Under the pieces are notes generated by a model. The model worked only from the letters and a program-made list of their open reading frames with translations, was not told where the DNA came from and did not search any database. A program made the position numbers and the translations under genes. A stretch of 34,273 nt of DNA, taken from a virus. Positions 8,351-16,660 of this stretch are shown piece by piece (position 1 is the stretch's first letter; each line of letters opens with the position of its first letter). Location of the stretch: positions 1 to 34,273 of IMG/VR virus record IMGVR_UViG_3300032288_004951; one strand, written 5' to 3'.

Positions 8351-8548
8351 TTAGTTTGTTAAAAAGGATTCCATTAACTTTTGATAAACTTCAGCAAACG
8401 TAGATTCATTCTTTGTATTAGCTTCTAATGCTTTAAGATGTTGTATCGCATCTTTTTTAGATTTATGGGCTTTTTTATTTTTATTCTTTTTTGTATTTTT
8501 ATTATAAACAAAAAATCCACCTTTACCTTTTTTAATTCCAAATGGCAT
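8351..8548 (-). CDS. Small Lys-rich protein
   Basis: 65 residues, very basic: GIKKGKGGFFVYNKNTKKNK then a lysine run and KKDAIQHLKALEANTK. The arrangement 'KKGKGGYFV...T.K..SKKP...A..QL.AL' is common in small phage proteins of unknown role. Sits between an acidic 106-residue gene and the beta-propeller gene, with gaps of 3 and 15 bp, in one leftward late operon. Confidence 0.65.
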   Translation of the reverse strand: MPFGIKKGKGGFFVYNKNTKKNKNKKAHKSKKDAIQHLKALEANTKNESTFAEVYQKLMESFLTN

Positions 8549-8551
8549 ATA

Positions 8552-8872
8552 TTAAGAGATTAATTCTTTGAATACGTTTTTAACTTTCTCTTTATATTCA
8601 TTACTAATATTTTTATTATTATCTAATAACTCTTTTACCATCTTTTTAAAAATATCTGTAACTTGTTCTTCAGTTAAATTATTAGTAGATGGAAACTTTA
8701 CTGCCTCTCCAGAATATGCAGTATCAAATGTTCCTCCAGTACGTACACCTTTATTACCTGCATCAGAAGTACCAGGATTCTGCCAAGAACTCATACCTGG
8801 ACTTTCTTGAGGAGCAGCTGGCCCCAAATTCATTTCGTTATAAACTTTTTTAAGATAATACGATATACCCAT
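8552..8872 (-). CDS. Hypothetical protein, 106 aa
   Basis: Not recognised. The N-terminal half is Gly/Pro/Ser-rich and probably disordered (SPGMSSWQNPGTSDAGN); the C-terminal half forms predicted amphipathic helices (EEQVTDIFKKMVKELLDNNK). First gene of the leftward operon 8872-7136, with a late box 5 nt before its ATG. Likely a late, possibly virion-associated protein. Confidence 0.6.
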   Translation of the reverse strand: MGISYYLKKVYNEMNLGPAAPQESPGMSSWQNPGTSDAGNKGVRTGGTFDTAYSGEAVKFPSTNNLTEEQVTDIFKKMVKELLDNNKNISNEYKEKVKNVFKELIS

Positions 8873-8877
8873 GCTAA

Positions 8878-8883
8878 TATTTA
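8878..8883 (-). promoter_or_regulatory. Late promoter box, minus strand
   Basis: TAAATA read leftward, 5 nt (TTAGC) before the ATG at 8872. Forms a divergent pair with the box at 8893-8898. Confidence 0.65.
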
Positions 8884-8892
8884 ATTAAAAGG

Positions 8893-8898
8893 TAAATA
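8893..8898 (+). promoter_or_regulatory. Late promoter box
   Basis: TAAATA, 8 nt before the GTG at 8907; supports the GTG as the real start. Confidence 0.55.
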
Positions 8899-8906
8899 TA
8901 TTAATC

Positions 8907-9140
8907 GTGACATTCAATGATATTTGTAAACAATTAATAGAGGACTATAGTATAGATACAAGCAATATGCCTGTAACATTTAAATCTATATCTAATCCAT
9001 ATAAGACATCATTGAACAATCAAGGACAAACAGTATTGGTGAATCAAATGTTTCCAGCTAAAGTTGTGAAAGCCACCAAGAAAGAGGAAAAGGAAGAGAA
9101 ACGTAAAAAGAAACTTGCAAAACAAAACCCTTTCGGATAA
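8907..9140 (+). CDS. Hypothetical protein, 77 aa, GTG start
   Basis: Not recognised. The N-terminus (TFNDICKQLIEDYSID) is a short helix, and the C-terminus is a strongly charged Lys/Glu coil (KKEEKEEKRKKKLAKQ) ending NPFG. The GTG start is chosen because the next ATG would remove the first helix and because a late box precedes the GTG. It is 9 bp upstream of the next gene, in the same direction. Confidence 0.6.
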   Translation: MTFNDICKQLIEDYSIDTSNMPVTFKSISNPYKTSLNNQGQTVLVNQMFPAKVVKATKKEEKEEKRKKKLAKQNPFG

Positions 9141-9149
9141 CATCTGTTT

Positions 9150-9488
9150 ATGTCTCATAAACTGACCTGTGTAGTTACAGGAAAAAGCATCATCGTCGGC
9201 AATGACTATTACCAGAAAAAACTAAGCCAGTTTGGTTCTGAACAATTTATAAACGACTTGTATGTTTCTAGACAAGTAAAAAGTCTTCTCAAGAGAGGCT
9301 ATAAAATTCAAGAAGTTAGAGATTTACTAAAGATTAATCCAACAGATAAAGGCTTAAAACCATCTGATGAAATTGATTTAAAAAAGATTCTTAAGATTGA
9401 TGATGATTCTTCAGAGATTGATAATATTAAGAAGTCTGACCCAGATGTTGTAGAGTTTATACAAAAACTCAAATCCAACAATATTTAA
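9150..9488 (+). CDS. Hypothetical protein, 112 aa, with N-terminal CVVTGK motif
   Basis: Begins LTCVVTGKSIIVGNDYYQKK, followed by FGSEQFINDLYVSRQVKSLL and KRGYKIQEVRDLLKI, then an acidic tail. The CxxTGK opening resembles a half zinc-binding motif but no second Cys pair is present. I recall similar small proteins in T4-like phages, without known function. Lies 28 bp before nrdA. Confidence 0.6.
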   Translation: MSHKLTCVVTGKSIIVGNDYYQKKLSQFGSEQFINDLYVSRQVKSLLKRGYKIQEVRDLLKINPTDKGLKPSDEIDLKKILKIDDDSSEIDNIKKSDPDVVEFIQKLKSNNI

Positions 9489-9516
9489 CTTGCGGGGTGA
9501 TCATTTTTAAGATACT

Positions 9517-12264
9517 ATGGGAGATTCATATTTTATAAATAAACGAACTATGGAAACATGTACAGAAATTAACGTACAAAAACGAGATGGCACATTTGAG
9601 CCGTTTCAAGTTGAGAAAATTAATAAGGTTCTTAACTGGGCTACAGAAGACATTAATGGAGTATCTGTATCTGATATTGAAATGTATGCTAAACTGAATA
9701 TCGTCAATAAAATTGAAACGAAAGATATTCATAAAGTTTTAATTGAAACTGCTGCAAATCTATTCAATGAAAGTTCTCCAAACTATCAATGGGTAGCATC
9801 AAGATTGTTGAACTATCAAATCCGTAAAGATGTTTGGGGAGGTAAAAATCCCCCTAAGCTATTAGATTTCATTAAGACTGCTGTTGAAAGAGGAGTTTAT
9901 GATGGTGATGTTTTAACCAAATATTCCGAAGAAGAAATCAATAAACTTGGTGAAGTTATTAATCATGATAGAGATTATAATTTTACCTATGCTGGAATTA
10001 AACAATTGTGTGACAAATATCTTATCCAAGATAGAAAAACAAATAAGATATTCGAAACTCCTCAATTCGCTTATATGCTAATCTCCATGATTTCTTTTAT
10101 GAATTATGGTAAAGAGCGTTTGAATTATGTAAAGAAAGCTTACACAAAATATTCTAAATTTAAAATCAATCTTCCAACTCCTCAAATGGCTGGTATTAGA
10201 ACAAAGCTTAGAGCTTACTCTAGTTGCTGTTTGATTGATATTGATGATACCAAAGAATCATTATTCCATAATAATACTGCAATTGGTTTTGCTACAGCAC
10301 AACGATATGGTATTGGAATTAATATTGGAAGAATTCGTGCAAAAGGAACAGGTATTAATAATAATACTGTAGTTCATACTGGATTGATTCCATTTCTAAA
10401 AGTATATGAAGCCACTGTAAAATCACTTCAACAAAATGGTTTAAGAGGTGGTGGAGGTACTGTACATATTCCATTCTGGCATCTTGATATTGAAGAGATT
10501 GTAGTTCTTCGTAATAATGGTGGTACTGATGAAAGTCGAGTAAGAGACTTGGATTATAGTGTTCAATTCAGTAAAGTATTCTTCGACCGATTCATTAAAG
10601 ATGATTATATTACATTATTTTCCCCCCATGAAGTTCCATTACTAACTGATACGTTTGGTATGGAAGATTTCGATAAACATTATTTGATGTACGAAAAAGA
10701 TTCTAAGATTAAGTATAAAAAGAAAATTAAAGCATCACAGTTGATGTCTTTATATGTAAAAGAAAGAACTGAAACTGGGAGAATTTATGCAATGAATATT
10801 GACCATTGTAATTCTCATGGTGCCTTTAAGGAAAGAGTAGTAATGAGTAATCTATGTCAAGAAATTACTTTCCCAACAAAACCTATCAAACATGTTGATG
10901 ACCCTGAAGGTGAAATTGGTATCTGTGTTCTGTCAGCTATTAATCTTTTAGAAGTTAAAGATGATGATGATTTAAAGGAGACATGTGATATTATTGTTAG
11001 AATGTTGGACGAACTTATTGATTACCAAAAATGGTTTAGTCCAGCAGCAGAAAACTTTATCTCTAAGCGTAGAGCACTAGGTATTGGATTGACCAACTTT
11101 GCTGCTTATATGGCAAAGAATAATATCAAATATACTGATGCAGAAGCACCAAACTTTGCAGATGAAATTGCAGAAAAGGTTCAATACTATCTCTTGCGCT
11201 CATCTTGTGACTTAGCAAAAGAAAAAGGTCCATGTGAAAAGTTTAATCTTACAAAATATTCTGATGGTATTCTTCCTCTTGATACTTATAAAAAGAAAGT
11301 TGATACTGTTGTTACTAGACAACCATCTAAAGATTGGGAATCATTAAGAAAAGATATTGTTACATATGGCTTAAGAAATTCTGTTCTGACCGCACAAATG
11401 CCTGTGGAAAGTTGTCAGACTTTAGATACAAAGATTCAAACTCCAGATGGAATATTTGAATTAGGTGAACTTCTAAAAAATAGTGGTTTAGATTTTCAAA
11501 CTATTGAAGATAAAAATGCTATTGGTTGGTATGAATTGCCAAATGAATTTACAGTAAAAACTTTAGAAGGAAATCATCAAGTTAAAAGAGCATATTATAA
11601 TGGTAAATCTGAAGATATCTATGAAATAGAATTTGAAGATGGTGAAAAATATAAATTTACTGGAAATCATAAATTATTGGTAAAACGAAATGATATTAAT
11701 GTATGGATTCGTGTAGAGGATTTGGAAGAAGATGATGATGTAATTAAATCTGTTGGACATCTTAAAATAAAGAAGATAGCAAAAATTGAATCGGTTCTCC
11801 CAACATGGGATATTGAAGTTGAAAACGTACATCATTATGCATTAAGCAATGGATGTATAGCACATAATAGTTCTGTTATTCAAAATACTACAAATGGTAT
11901 TGAACCTGTAAGGTCATTAATGACATATAAAACTTCTAAAAAATCTACATTACCAGTATTAGTTCCGAACTACTCCACTTGTAAGAATAAATATACTATG
12001 GCATTTGAGATGAAGTCTAATATTGGATTAATCAATATTGTAGCAGCAATTCAAAAGTGGTTTGACCAATCTATATCTACCAATTTGTATTACAACTATG
12101 ATGATTATCCAGATAGATTGCTTCCTGATGCAGTAGTCATTAAAGATATTCTTCATGCATATTCGATGGGATTAAAAACCTTATATTATTCGAATACGTC
12201 CGATGGAGATAAACAATCAGCATCTGGTGATTCTGGATGCGCTGGAGGAGCTTGTACTTTGTAA
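9517..12264 (+). CDS. nrdA: Ribonucleotide reductase class Ia large subunit, with intein
   Basis: Reduces ribonucleoside diphosphates to deoxy forms, supplying dNTPs for phage DNA. Active-site residues match E. coli NrdA: Cys237 in SSCCLID (C225), Cys447 and Glu449 in SNLCQEI (C439, E441), Asn445 (N437), Cys470 in CVLSAINL (C462), and the C-terminal redox pair in CAGGACTL. An ATP-cone-like start (INVQKRDGTFEPFQVEKINK) is present. Residues 633-784 are an intein; without it the protein is 763 residues, like E. coli's 761. A TATAAATA at 9534-9541 precedes an in-frame ATG at 9550 by 8 nt, so the start may be 9550 (METCTEINV). Confidence 0.95.
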   Translation: MGDSYFINKRTMETCTEINVQKRDGTFEPFQVEKINKVLNWATEDINGVSVSDIEMYAKLNIVNKIETKDIHKVLIETAANLFNESSPNYQWVASRLLNYQIRKDVWGGKNPPKLLDFIKTAVERGVYDGDVLTKYSEEEINKLGEVINHDRDYNFTYAGIKQLCDKYLIQDRKTNKIFETPQFAYMLISMISFMNYGKERLNYVKKAYTKYSKFKINLPTPQMAGIRTKLRAYSSCCLIDIDDTKESLFHNNTAIGFATAQRYGIGINIGRIRAKGTGINNNTVVHTGLIPFLKVYEATVKSLQQNGLRGGGGTVHIPFWHLDIEEIVVLRNNGGTDESRVRDLDYSVQFSKVFFDRFIKDDYITLFSPHEVPLLTDTFGMEDFDKHYLMYEKDSKIKYKKKIKASQLMSLYVKERTETGRIYAMNIDHCNSHGAFKERVVMSNLCQEITFPTKPIKHVDDPEGEIGICVLSAINLLEVKDDDDLKETCDIIVRMLDELIDYQKWFSPAAENFISKRRALGIGLTNFAAYMAKNNIKYTDAEAPNFADEIAEKVQYYLLRSSCDLAKEKGPCEKFNLTKYSDGILPLDTYKKKVDTVVTRQPSKDWESLRKDIVTYGLRNSVLTAQMPVESCQTLDTKIQTPDGIFELGELLKNSGLDFQTIEDKNAIGWYELPNEFTVKTLEGNHQVKRAYYNGKSEDIYEIEFEDGEKYKFTGNHKLLVKRNDINVWIRVEDLEEDDDVIKSVGHLKIKKIAKIESVLPTWDIEVENVHHYALSNGCIAHNSSVIQNTTNGIEPVRSLMTYKTSKKSTLPVLVPNYSTCKNKYTMAFEMKSNIGLINIVAAIQKWFDQSISTNLYYNYDDYPDRLLPDAVVIKDILHAYSMGLKTLYYSNTSDGDKQSASGDSGCAGGACTL
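9534..9541 (+). promoter_or_regulatory. Possible late promoter box inside the nrdA 5' end
   Basis: Exact TATAAATA, 8 nt before ATG9550. It could be the nrdA promoter if translation starts at 9550; the position inside the longer reading frame leaves this open. Confidence 0.4.
11413..11868 (+). mobile_element. Mini-intein in NrdA (152 residues)
   Basis: Protein-splicing element inserted between Ser632 and Ser785. It starts with Cys (CQTLDTKIQTPDG, block A), has a block-B-like FTGNHKLL with the conserved His, a block-F-like TWDIEVENVHHYAL, and ends GCIAHN followed by Ser, the usual His-Asn/Ser splice junction. Removing it restores MPVES-SSVIQNTTNGIEP, matching E. coli MPSETSSQISNATNGIEP. No LAGLIDADG or HNH endonuclease fits in 152 residues, so it cannot home by itself. 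Confidence 0.93.
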
Positions 12265-12268
12265 TATT

Positions 12269-13330
12269 ATGAAAACTGTACTTAATAAAAATAATGTAGA
12301 TACTAGATTCCAACCATTGTTTCTTGGAGAAGATTTATCATTACAAAGATATGATAAATTAAAATATCCTAAACTATATGATTTAGCTGAATCCATGGAA
12401 GAATACTTCTGGAGACCAAAAGAAGTTAATTTGTTAAAAGATAGAACAGATTATATGGAATTGTCAGATAGTGAAAGATTCGTATTTGATAAAAATTTAC
12501 AATGGCAAACCATGACAGATTCGATGCTATCTCGTTCAATATTTAAAATGTCTGAGCATGTTAGCAATCCAGAACTTGAAGCAGCAATGAATGTATGGGC
12601 ATTCTTTGAATCAAATATTCATAGTAGGTCTTACTCTCATATTCTAAAAAATGTATTCCCTGATGAAAGCGTATTCTGGGATAGTATTCTTCAAGATAAA
12701 GAAATTTGTCATAGAGCAGATGAAGCCAAGAAAGAATATGATAAATTGTTTGGCCAAAATAATGATATCAAAACTGAAATCTTTCATTCATTATTATCAA
12801 CTCAAATCACAGAAGGTCTAGCATTCTATACATCATTTGTTTGTTCATTCTTCTTTGGTGCAAAAGGTAAAATGGAAGGTAATTCGAAAATCATTAAATT
12901 AATTGCCAGAGATGAAAACCTTCATGTAGCTGTTACACAAAATGTATTAACTTATCTAAGAGATAATGAAGATGAAGGATTCCAACATATCGTTAAAGCT
13001 AATGAACAAAAGATTTATGATGCCTACGGTATTGCTGTAGAAACCGAAAAGAAATGGGCAGATTATCTATTCTCTAATGGTGGATTACTAGGATTAAATG
13101 CACAAATTCTAAAATCATATGTAGAATGGTTAGCAAATAATCGCCTAACCTCTCTAGGATATAAAAAGATATTTGATACGAAAAAGAATCCTCTAGGCTC
13201 TTGGTATGATATGTTCATGAACTCTGATAAAGTACAAGTTGCTCCTCAAGAAACTGGAATCACATCCTATAAGATTGGTGCCAGAAATACTCAAGTAGAT
13301 ATCTCAGAATTTGGTGGTATTGAACTTTAA
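12269..13330 (+). CDS. nrdB: Ribonucleotide reductase class Ia small subunit
   Basis: Provides the di-iron tyrosyl radical for NrdA. 353 residues. Ligands and radical site are visible: Asp in MTDSMLSRS, His118 and Tyr122 in NIHSRSY, Glu in TEGLAFY, and Glu/His in ARDENLHV; the C-terminal end (ISEFGGIEL) is the large-subunit-binding tail. One oddity: the helix reads ESNIHSRSY where E. coli has ETIHSRSY, one extra residue between the ligand Glu and His118. The start at 12269, 5 nt after the nrdA stop, is preferred over an upstream in-frame ATG (12203) inside nrdA. Confidence 0.93.
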   Translation: MKTVLNKNNVDTRFQPLFLGEDLSLQRYDKLKYPKLYDLAESMEEYFWRPKEVNLLKDRTDYMELSDSERFVFDKNLQWQTMTDSMLSRSIFKMSEHVSNPELEAAMNVWAFFESNIHSRSYSHILKNVFPDESVFWDSILQDKEICHRADEAKKEYDKLFGQNNDIKTEIFHSLLSTQITEGLAFYTSFVCSFFFGAKGKMEGNSKIIKLIARDENLHVAVTQNVLTYLRDNEDEGFQHIVKANEQKIYDAYGIAVETEKKWADYLFSNGGLLGLNAQILKSYVEWLANNRLTSLGYKKIFDTKKNPLGSWYDMFMNSDKVQVAPQETGITSYKIGARNTQVDISEFGGIEL

Positions 13331-13332
13331 TC

Positions 13333-13362
13333 GTTGACTTCCAAAACAAATCTGATATTATA
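13333..13362 (+). promoter_or_regulatory. Possible sigma70-type promoter before the Hsp20-like gene
   Basis: TTGACT near 13335 and, 16 bp later, TATTAT, 10-15 nt before the ATG at 13372. No late box is present here. Weak evidence from hexamers alone. Confidence 0.35.
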
Positions 13363-13371
13363 TTAATACTT

Positions 13372-13713
13372 ATGACACTAGGCGATATTGATTTTATATT
13401 CCCAACACGAAATACTTTTAATCCTAATGCCTTTATTAAGGATGGATTTAAATATGACGATACTACTAGAACATATGTGTGTTCTTTAGATTTGCCAGGC
13501 ACTAATAAAACAAATACTTCAATTAATATTGAAGATGATATTATGTTTATTAAAGCTACTAGATCTAATGGTCAAATCTATGATAGAATGATTGTTGTTC
13601 CGATATCTTTAAATCCTGAATCATTAAAGGCTACTCATGTTGATGGTGTATTGACAATTAGAGCAGAATCCTTAAATCTTAAAGGTAAAAAGAAAAGTGT
13701 AACTATATTGTAG
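13372..13713 (+). CDS. Small heat-shock protein (Hsp20/alpha-crystallin-like)
   Basis: 113 residues. The alpha-crystallin fold is suggested by YVCSLDLPGTNKTNTSINIE followed by IMFIKATRSNGQIYDRMIVV, PISLNPESLKATHVDGVLTI and RAES, the standard order with a VDGVLTIRA strand near the end. Such chaperones hold unfolding proteins, and Hsp20 homologues are common in T4-like cyanophages. It lacks the long N-terminal arm and IxI tail of cellular forms. Followed by a perfect terminator, so probably monocistronic. Confidence 0.85.
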   Translation: MTLGDIDFIFPTRNTFNPNAFIKDGFKYDDTTRTYVCSLDLPGTNKTNTSINIEDDIMFIKATRSNGQIYDRMIVVPISLNPESLKATHVDGVLTIRAESLNLKGKKKSVTIL

Positions 13714-13738
13714 TCCATATTTAGTCTGAAAGTGTAAA

Positions 13739-13769
13739 GTGGGTAAGAGAAATCTTACCCACTTTTTTT
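13739..13769 (+). terminator. Intrinsic terminator
   Basis: Perfect 10-bp stem GTGGGTAAGA/TCTTACCCAC closed by a GAAA tetraloop, then T7. Confidence 0.95.
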
Positions 13770-13791
13770 ATTTGGGTTCATATTTTTATGA

Positions 13792-13797
13792 TAAATA
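13792..13797 (+). promoter_or_regulatory. Late promoter box
   Basis: TAAATA, 5 nt (ATTAT) before ATG13803. It overlaps an upstream in-frame ATG at 13788, which shows that 13803 is the real start. Confidence 0.7.
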
Positions 13798-13802
13798 ATT
13801 AT

Positions 13803-14033
13803 ATGAGAATTCCATCTCTTTATTTCAGATTATTGACATATGTTATAGTCACAGGACTTATAACATTTATATCAATAATTAGTGATAGTAAGTATACTTC
13901 ATTTTCTGAGATACAGGGATTTGAATGGTTTCTATTAATATCAAAATCTTTTCTTCCTAGCTTAGTATCACTTAAAGCATACTTTGACCAATCCTTTACT
14001 GGATTCTTAAATAGAGACGAGGATAATAAATAA
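13803..14033 (+). CDS. Small membrane protein, possibly holin-like
   Basis: 76 residues with one clear membrane segment (about 9-26, LLTYVIVTGLITFISII) and a second hydrophobic stretch (FEWFLLISKSFLPSLVSL) followed by KAYFDQS and a charged tail (LNRDEDNK). Two-segment proteins of this size include holins, but the 'W....SFLPSLVSLKA' type is also widespread in T4-like phages with no known role. Stop overlaps the next gene's TAAATA box; ATG of the PAS gene is 10 nt further on. Confidence 0.65.
   Translation: MRIPSLYFRLLTYVIVTGLITFISIISDSKYTSFSEIQGFEWFLLISKSFLPSLVSLKAYFDQSFTGFLNRDEDNK
14027..14032 (+). promoter_or_regulatory. Possible late promoter box
   Basis: TAAATA overlapping the stop of the preceding gene, 10 nt before ATG14043; spacing is longer than the usual 5. 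Confidence 0.35.
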
Positions 14034-14042
14034 TTTCTTATT

Positions 14043-14594
14043 ATGGTAGATTGGTTTATCAAGAATGCAAATGTTGTATATTATACAATACTTATTATTG
14101 GTGCATTATATACTGGATTTAGAATTTTTACTAATAAATTTAAAAAGAGTAAAATATATAGTTCTGTATCCTTAATTACTGAAGTTCCATTAATCGTTAA
14201 AAATATTAATGATAAACAAGAAGAAGTTTTAAGAGAAGTACGCCTTCAAGGAAGATTAATATCTGAGATACTTGAAACATTAGAATTAGCACAATTTGTA
14301 TGTGATGCTGAAGGTATGTGTATAAAAGTTAATAGTAGATGGACTACATTAACTGGAATGAGTGAAGAAGATGCTAGAGGACATCATTGGATGATGGCAT
14401 TACATCCAGAAGATAAAGATAGAGTAACAAGAAAATGGAAAATGATGTTAGAGGAAAATATTCCATTTGAAGAAGTTTTTAGATATCAACATCGTGTTAC
14501 AAAAATGGTAACAAAAGTTAAATGCACTGCTACTGAAATATACGATGAAGAAGGTAATAGAATATACGTTTTAGGTTTATCCAGACTGATGTAA
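14043..14594 (+). CDS. Membrane-anchored PAS-domain protein
   Basis: 183 residues: one transmembrane segment at about 11-29 (VVYYTILIIGALYTGFRIF), a short linker helix with NDKQEEVLREVRLQGRL, then a PAS fold of the PAS_3 type at about 78-183: FVCDAEGMCIKVNSRWTTLT, GMSEEDARGHHWMMALHPED, EEVFRYQHRV and YDEEGNRIYVLGLSRLM. PAS domains sense ligands or redox state and mediate dimerisation, but no kinase, cyclase or methyl-accepting output domain follows. It may dimerise with, or interfere with, host PAS sensors at the inner membrane; that is inference. Confidence 0.85.
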   Translation: MVDWFIKNANVVYYTILIIGALYTGFRIFTNKFKKSKIYSSVSLITEVPLIVKNINDKQEEVLREVRLQGRLISEILETLELAQFVCDAEGMCIKVNSRWTTLTGMSEEDARGHHWMMALHPEDKDRVTRKWKMMLEENIPFEEVFRYQHRVTKMVTKVKCTATEIYDEEGNRIYVLGLSRLM

Positions 14595-14610
14595 GATTGT
14601 TTTTCTGGAA

Positions 14611-14616
14611 TAAATA
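14611..14616 (+). promoter_or_regulatory. Late promoter box
   Basis: TAAATA, 5 nt (GTTTA) before ATG14622. Confidence 0.65.
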
Positions 14617-14621
14617 GTTTA

Positions 14622-15104
14622 ATGCCATCGAATAGTTCAGACCCTATAATGATATCTTACTTGATATCATTATATGAATCTGATGGACAAATGAATTTTC
14701 CATTTTATGGTGATGATAAATCAAAACCACCAAAACCTAGATGGCAATTAGCTCTAGGAAGAGAATCATCAAAAGATTTTAAAAAAAGAATAGAAACTTT
14801 AATTGATGCTATTAATAATTACATTGATAAAATAAAAAAAGAAGAAAATTTCTATAGAAAAAAATATTTTGAAAAAAAGATACCAGAACTTAAAAATGAT
14901 ATAGCTAAAGTTTATTTGGAAATAATAGAACAAATTAAACTAATAGATAAAAGTGAAACTTTACAAGGATGGACTCTTCATAATAAATATGATATACCTA
15001 GTGATTATTTAAAAATTTTAGGAATTGAAGCCAATCCTAAAAAAGAAAATCCCGAAGGAAGTGATATATTAAAACGATATATTAAATTAATGCGAGAAAT
15101 GTAA
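14622..15104 (+). CDS. Hypothetical late protein, 160 aa
   Basis: Not recognised. The N-terminal ~45 residues are Ser/Pro-rich and contain MISYLISLYESDGQMNFP; the centre is a long Lys-rich coiled coil (KIKKEENFYRKKYFEKKIPE); the end is KRYIKLMREM. The last base of its stop codon region overlaps the start of the gp15-like gene at 15104, so the two are translationally coupled and it may be a tail-completion partner. Confidence 0.65.
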   Translation: MPSNSSDPIMISYLISLYESDGQMNFPFYGDDKSKPPKPRWQLALGRESSKDFKKRIETLIDAINNYIDKIKKEENFYRKKYFEKKIPELKNDIAKVYLEIIEQIKLIDKSETLQGWTLHNKYDIPSDYLKILGIEANPKKENPEGSDILKRYIKLMREM

Positions 15105-16657
15105 TGAAGAATCTAACGTACCATTTTGAAATCCAAGACATGCTGATACAATTTGTAGCAGCATTCGATGATGTTGTTATTGGTAGATTCAATAAAAATA
15201 GACAAGAAAAAGAACAAATCAAAGTTAGATATGTTCATGCTCCAAAACAAAGAGTATTATTAGATATCGTAAATAAAGCGCAAAATATTACATTACCTGT
15301 AATAGCAATTAATGCTTCTAGTATATCTAGAGATGAAGAAAGAGTATTCAATAAATTAGAAGGATTCATTCATCCTCCATCAAAAGTCAAAGACGAAAAA
15401 ACATATTCAGTAGAAGTACCAATGCCATTACCAATTGATGTAAGCGTTAGTATGTCTATTCTTGCATCATTTCAATCTGATATAGAACAAATCATTTCTA
15501 ACTTTGCTCCATATTGTAATCCCTATGTAGTCATTAGCTGGAGAGTTCCTGATGCTTTTGGTTACGATACAGTAAAAGAAATCCGCTCAACTGTTATCTG
15601 GGACGGTTCCGTAGCTTTGGAATACCCCGTCGATATCGATTCAAGTAGCAAAACCAGATTCATAGCCAATACAACATTCACAATCAAAGGTTGGCTATTC
15701 CCAGCAGCACCAGCAGAAAGAGTAGAAAACATTTATTTCGTTGATTCAAATTTCCGTGTAGCATCTAAACTTGAACTAGATAGAGATAATTATTCTAGCT
15801 TCATAAATCAACAATATAAATACGACGAAAACTCTCATCTACTAAATGAAATGGAAACAGTATCAATATCTGCTGTTCCCCAAATTACAAACGTATTAAC
15901 TTCTGAACTAACAGAAATATCAGGTTCCCATATCATCTATCCATCTATTAATAATACTAATAGTTTAATATTATATGGATATAATTTTGACTTAACTAAA
16001 AATATATTATTATCATCTACATCTACAAAGATAATCACAAGCTTACCACTTACAAGTTTCGATTTCGTAATAGATCCATATGCTCCTGATATGTTAGATC
16101 CAGCATATGATTTACCTAGTGATTTATCAGATGTCATGTTTGTTCATGGCCCAAGTAGTTATTATGCTCCTATTACAGCTAGACCACTATCTTCTTCTAA
16201 TTATACAATAGTAAACAAGAATATCATTAAAATTACCTTACCACAATTTACTAATTATGAACCATTCAATATCATTGTAGCAAATGATGTAGGATGGGAT
16301 ACTACAAAACGTATAGATGTTCATCTTGAAGCTATCGGAGAATATTATTTCAAACCAATCATAGCCCTTACAAATAATAGATACTATTGGCAAAGTGTAA
16401 ATAATTGGTATCTAGATAAAGAAGGAACAAGAAAAATATTAGTTTATCCCAATCAATATACTAGAGTAACTATATTATGTGCAGATAATGCATGGATAAA
16501 TTTAGACCATCCAGCTTATGTCAATCCTTATTCAATTAATTTGATAAATTCTAATCTTACTATCTACTCAAATAATAGTGCTAACTTCGCATCTATAGTA
16601 AATCTAGACTCAACATCAACTGTTACCTTGACAGGTAATGCTACTTTTAATAAATAA
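15104..16657 (+). CDS. 15: gp15-like tail sheath completion protein with C-terminal extension
   Basis: The first ~205 residues follow T4 gp15, the tail terminator that caps the sheath and joins the head: KVRYVHAPKQRVLLDIVNKA (T4 VPITYASKEHFMMKLNKW), VSMSILASFQSDIEQIISNF then APYCNPYVVISW (T4 YELSIFTRYEDDMFQIVEQI then LPYFQPHFN) and TTFTIKGWLFPAA (T4 LTFEVNGWMYPP). T4 gp15 is about 270 residues; here some 300 more follow, rich in Asn/Thr/Ser beta strands, including an IPT-like LILYGYNFDLTKN. The extension may decorate the neck. No membrane segments. Confidence 0.75.
   Translation: MKNLTYHFEIQDMLIQFVAAFDDVVIGRFNKNRQEKEQIKVRYVHAPKQRVLLDIVNKAQNITLPVIAINASSISRDEERVFNKLEGFIHPPSKVKDEKTYSVEVPMPLPIDVSVSMSILASFQSDIEQIISNFAPYCNPYVVISWRVPDAFGYDTVKEIRSTVIWDGSVALEYPVDIDSSSKTRFIANTTFTIKGWLFPAAPAERVENIYFVDSNFRVASKLELDRDNYSSFINQQYKYDENSHLLNEMETVSISAVPQITNVLTSELTEISGSHIIYPSINNTNSLILYGYNFDLTKNILLSSTSTKIITSLPLTSFDFVIDPYAPDMLDPAYDLPSDLSDVMFVHGPSSYYAPITARPLSSSNYTIVNKNIIKITLPQFTNYEPFNIIVANDVGWDTTKRIDVHLEAIGEYYFKPIIALTNNRYYWQSVNNWYLDKEGTRKILVYPNQYTRVTILCADNAWINLDHPAYVNPYSINLINSNLTIYSNNSANFASIVNLDSTSTVTLTGNATFNK
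16651..16656 (+). promoter_or_regulatory. Late promoter box
   Basis: TAAATA made partly from the stop codon of the preceding gene, 4 nt before ATG16661. Confidence 0.5.
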
Positions 16658-16660
16658 TAT

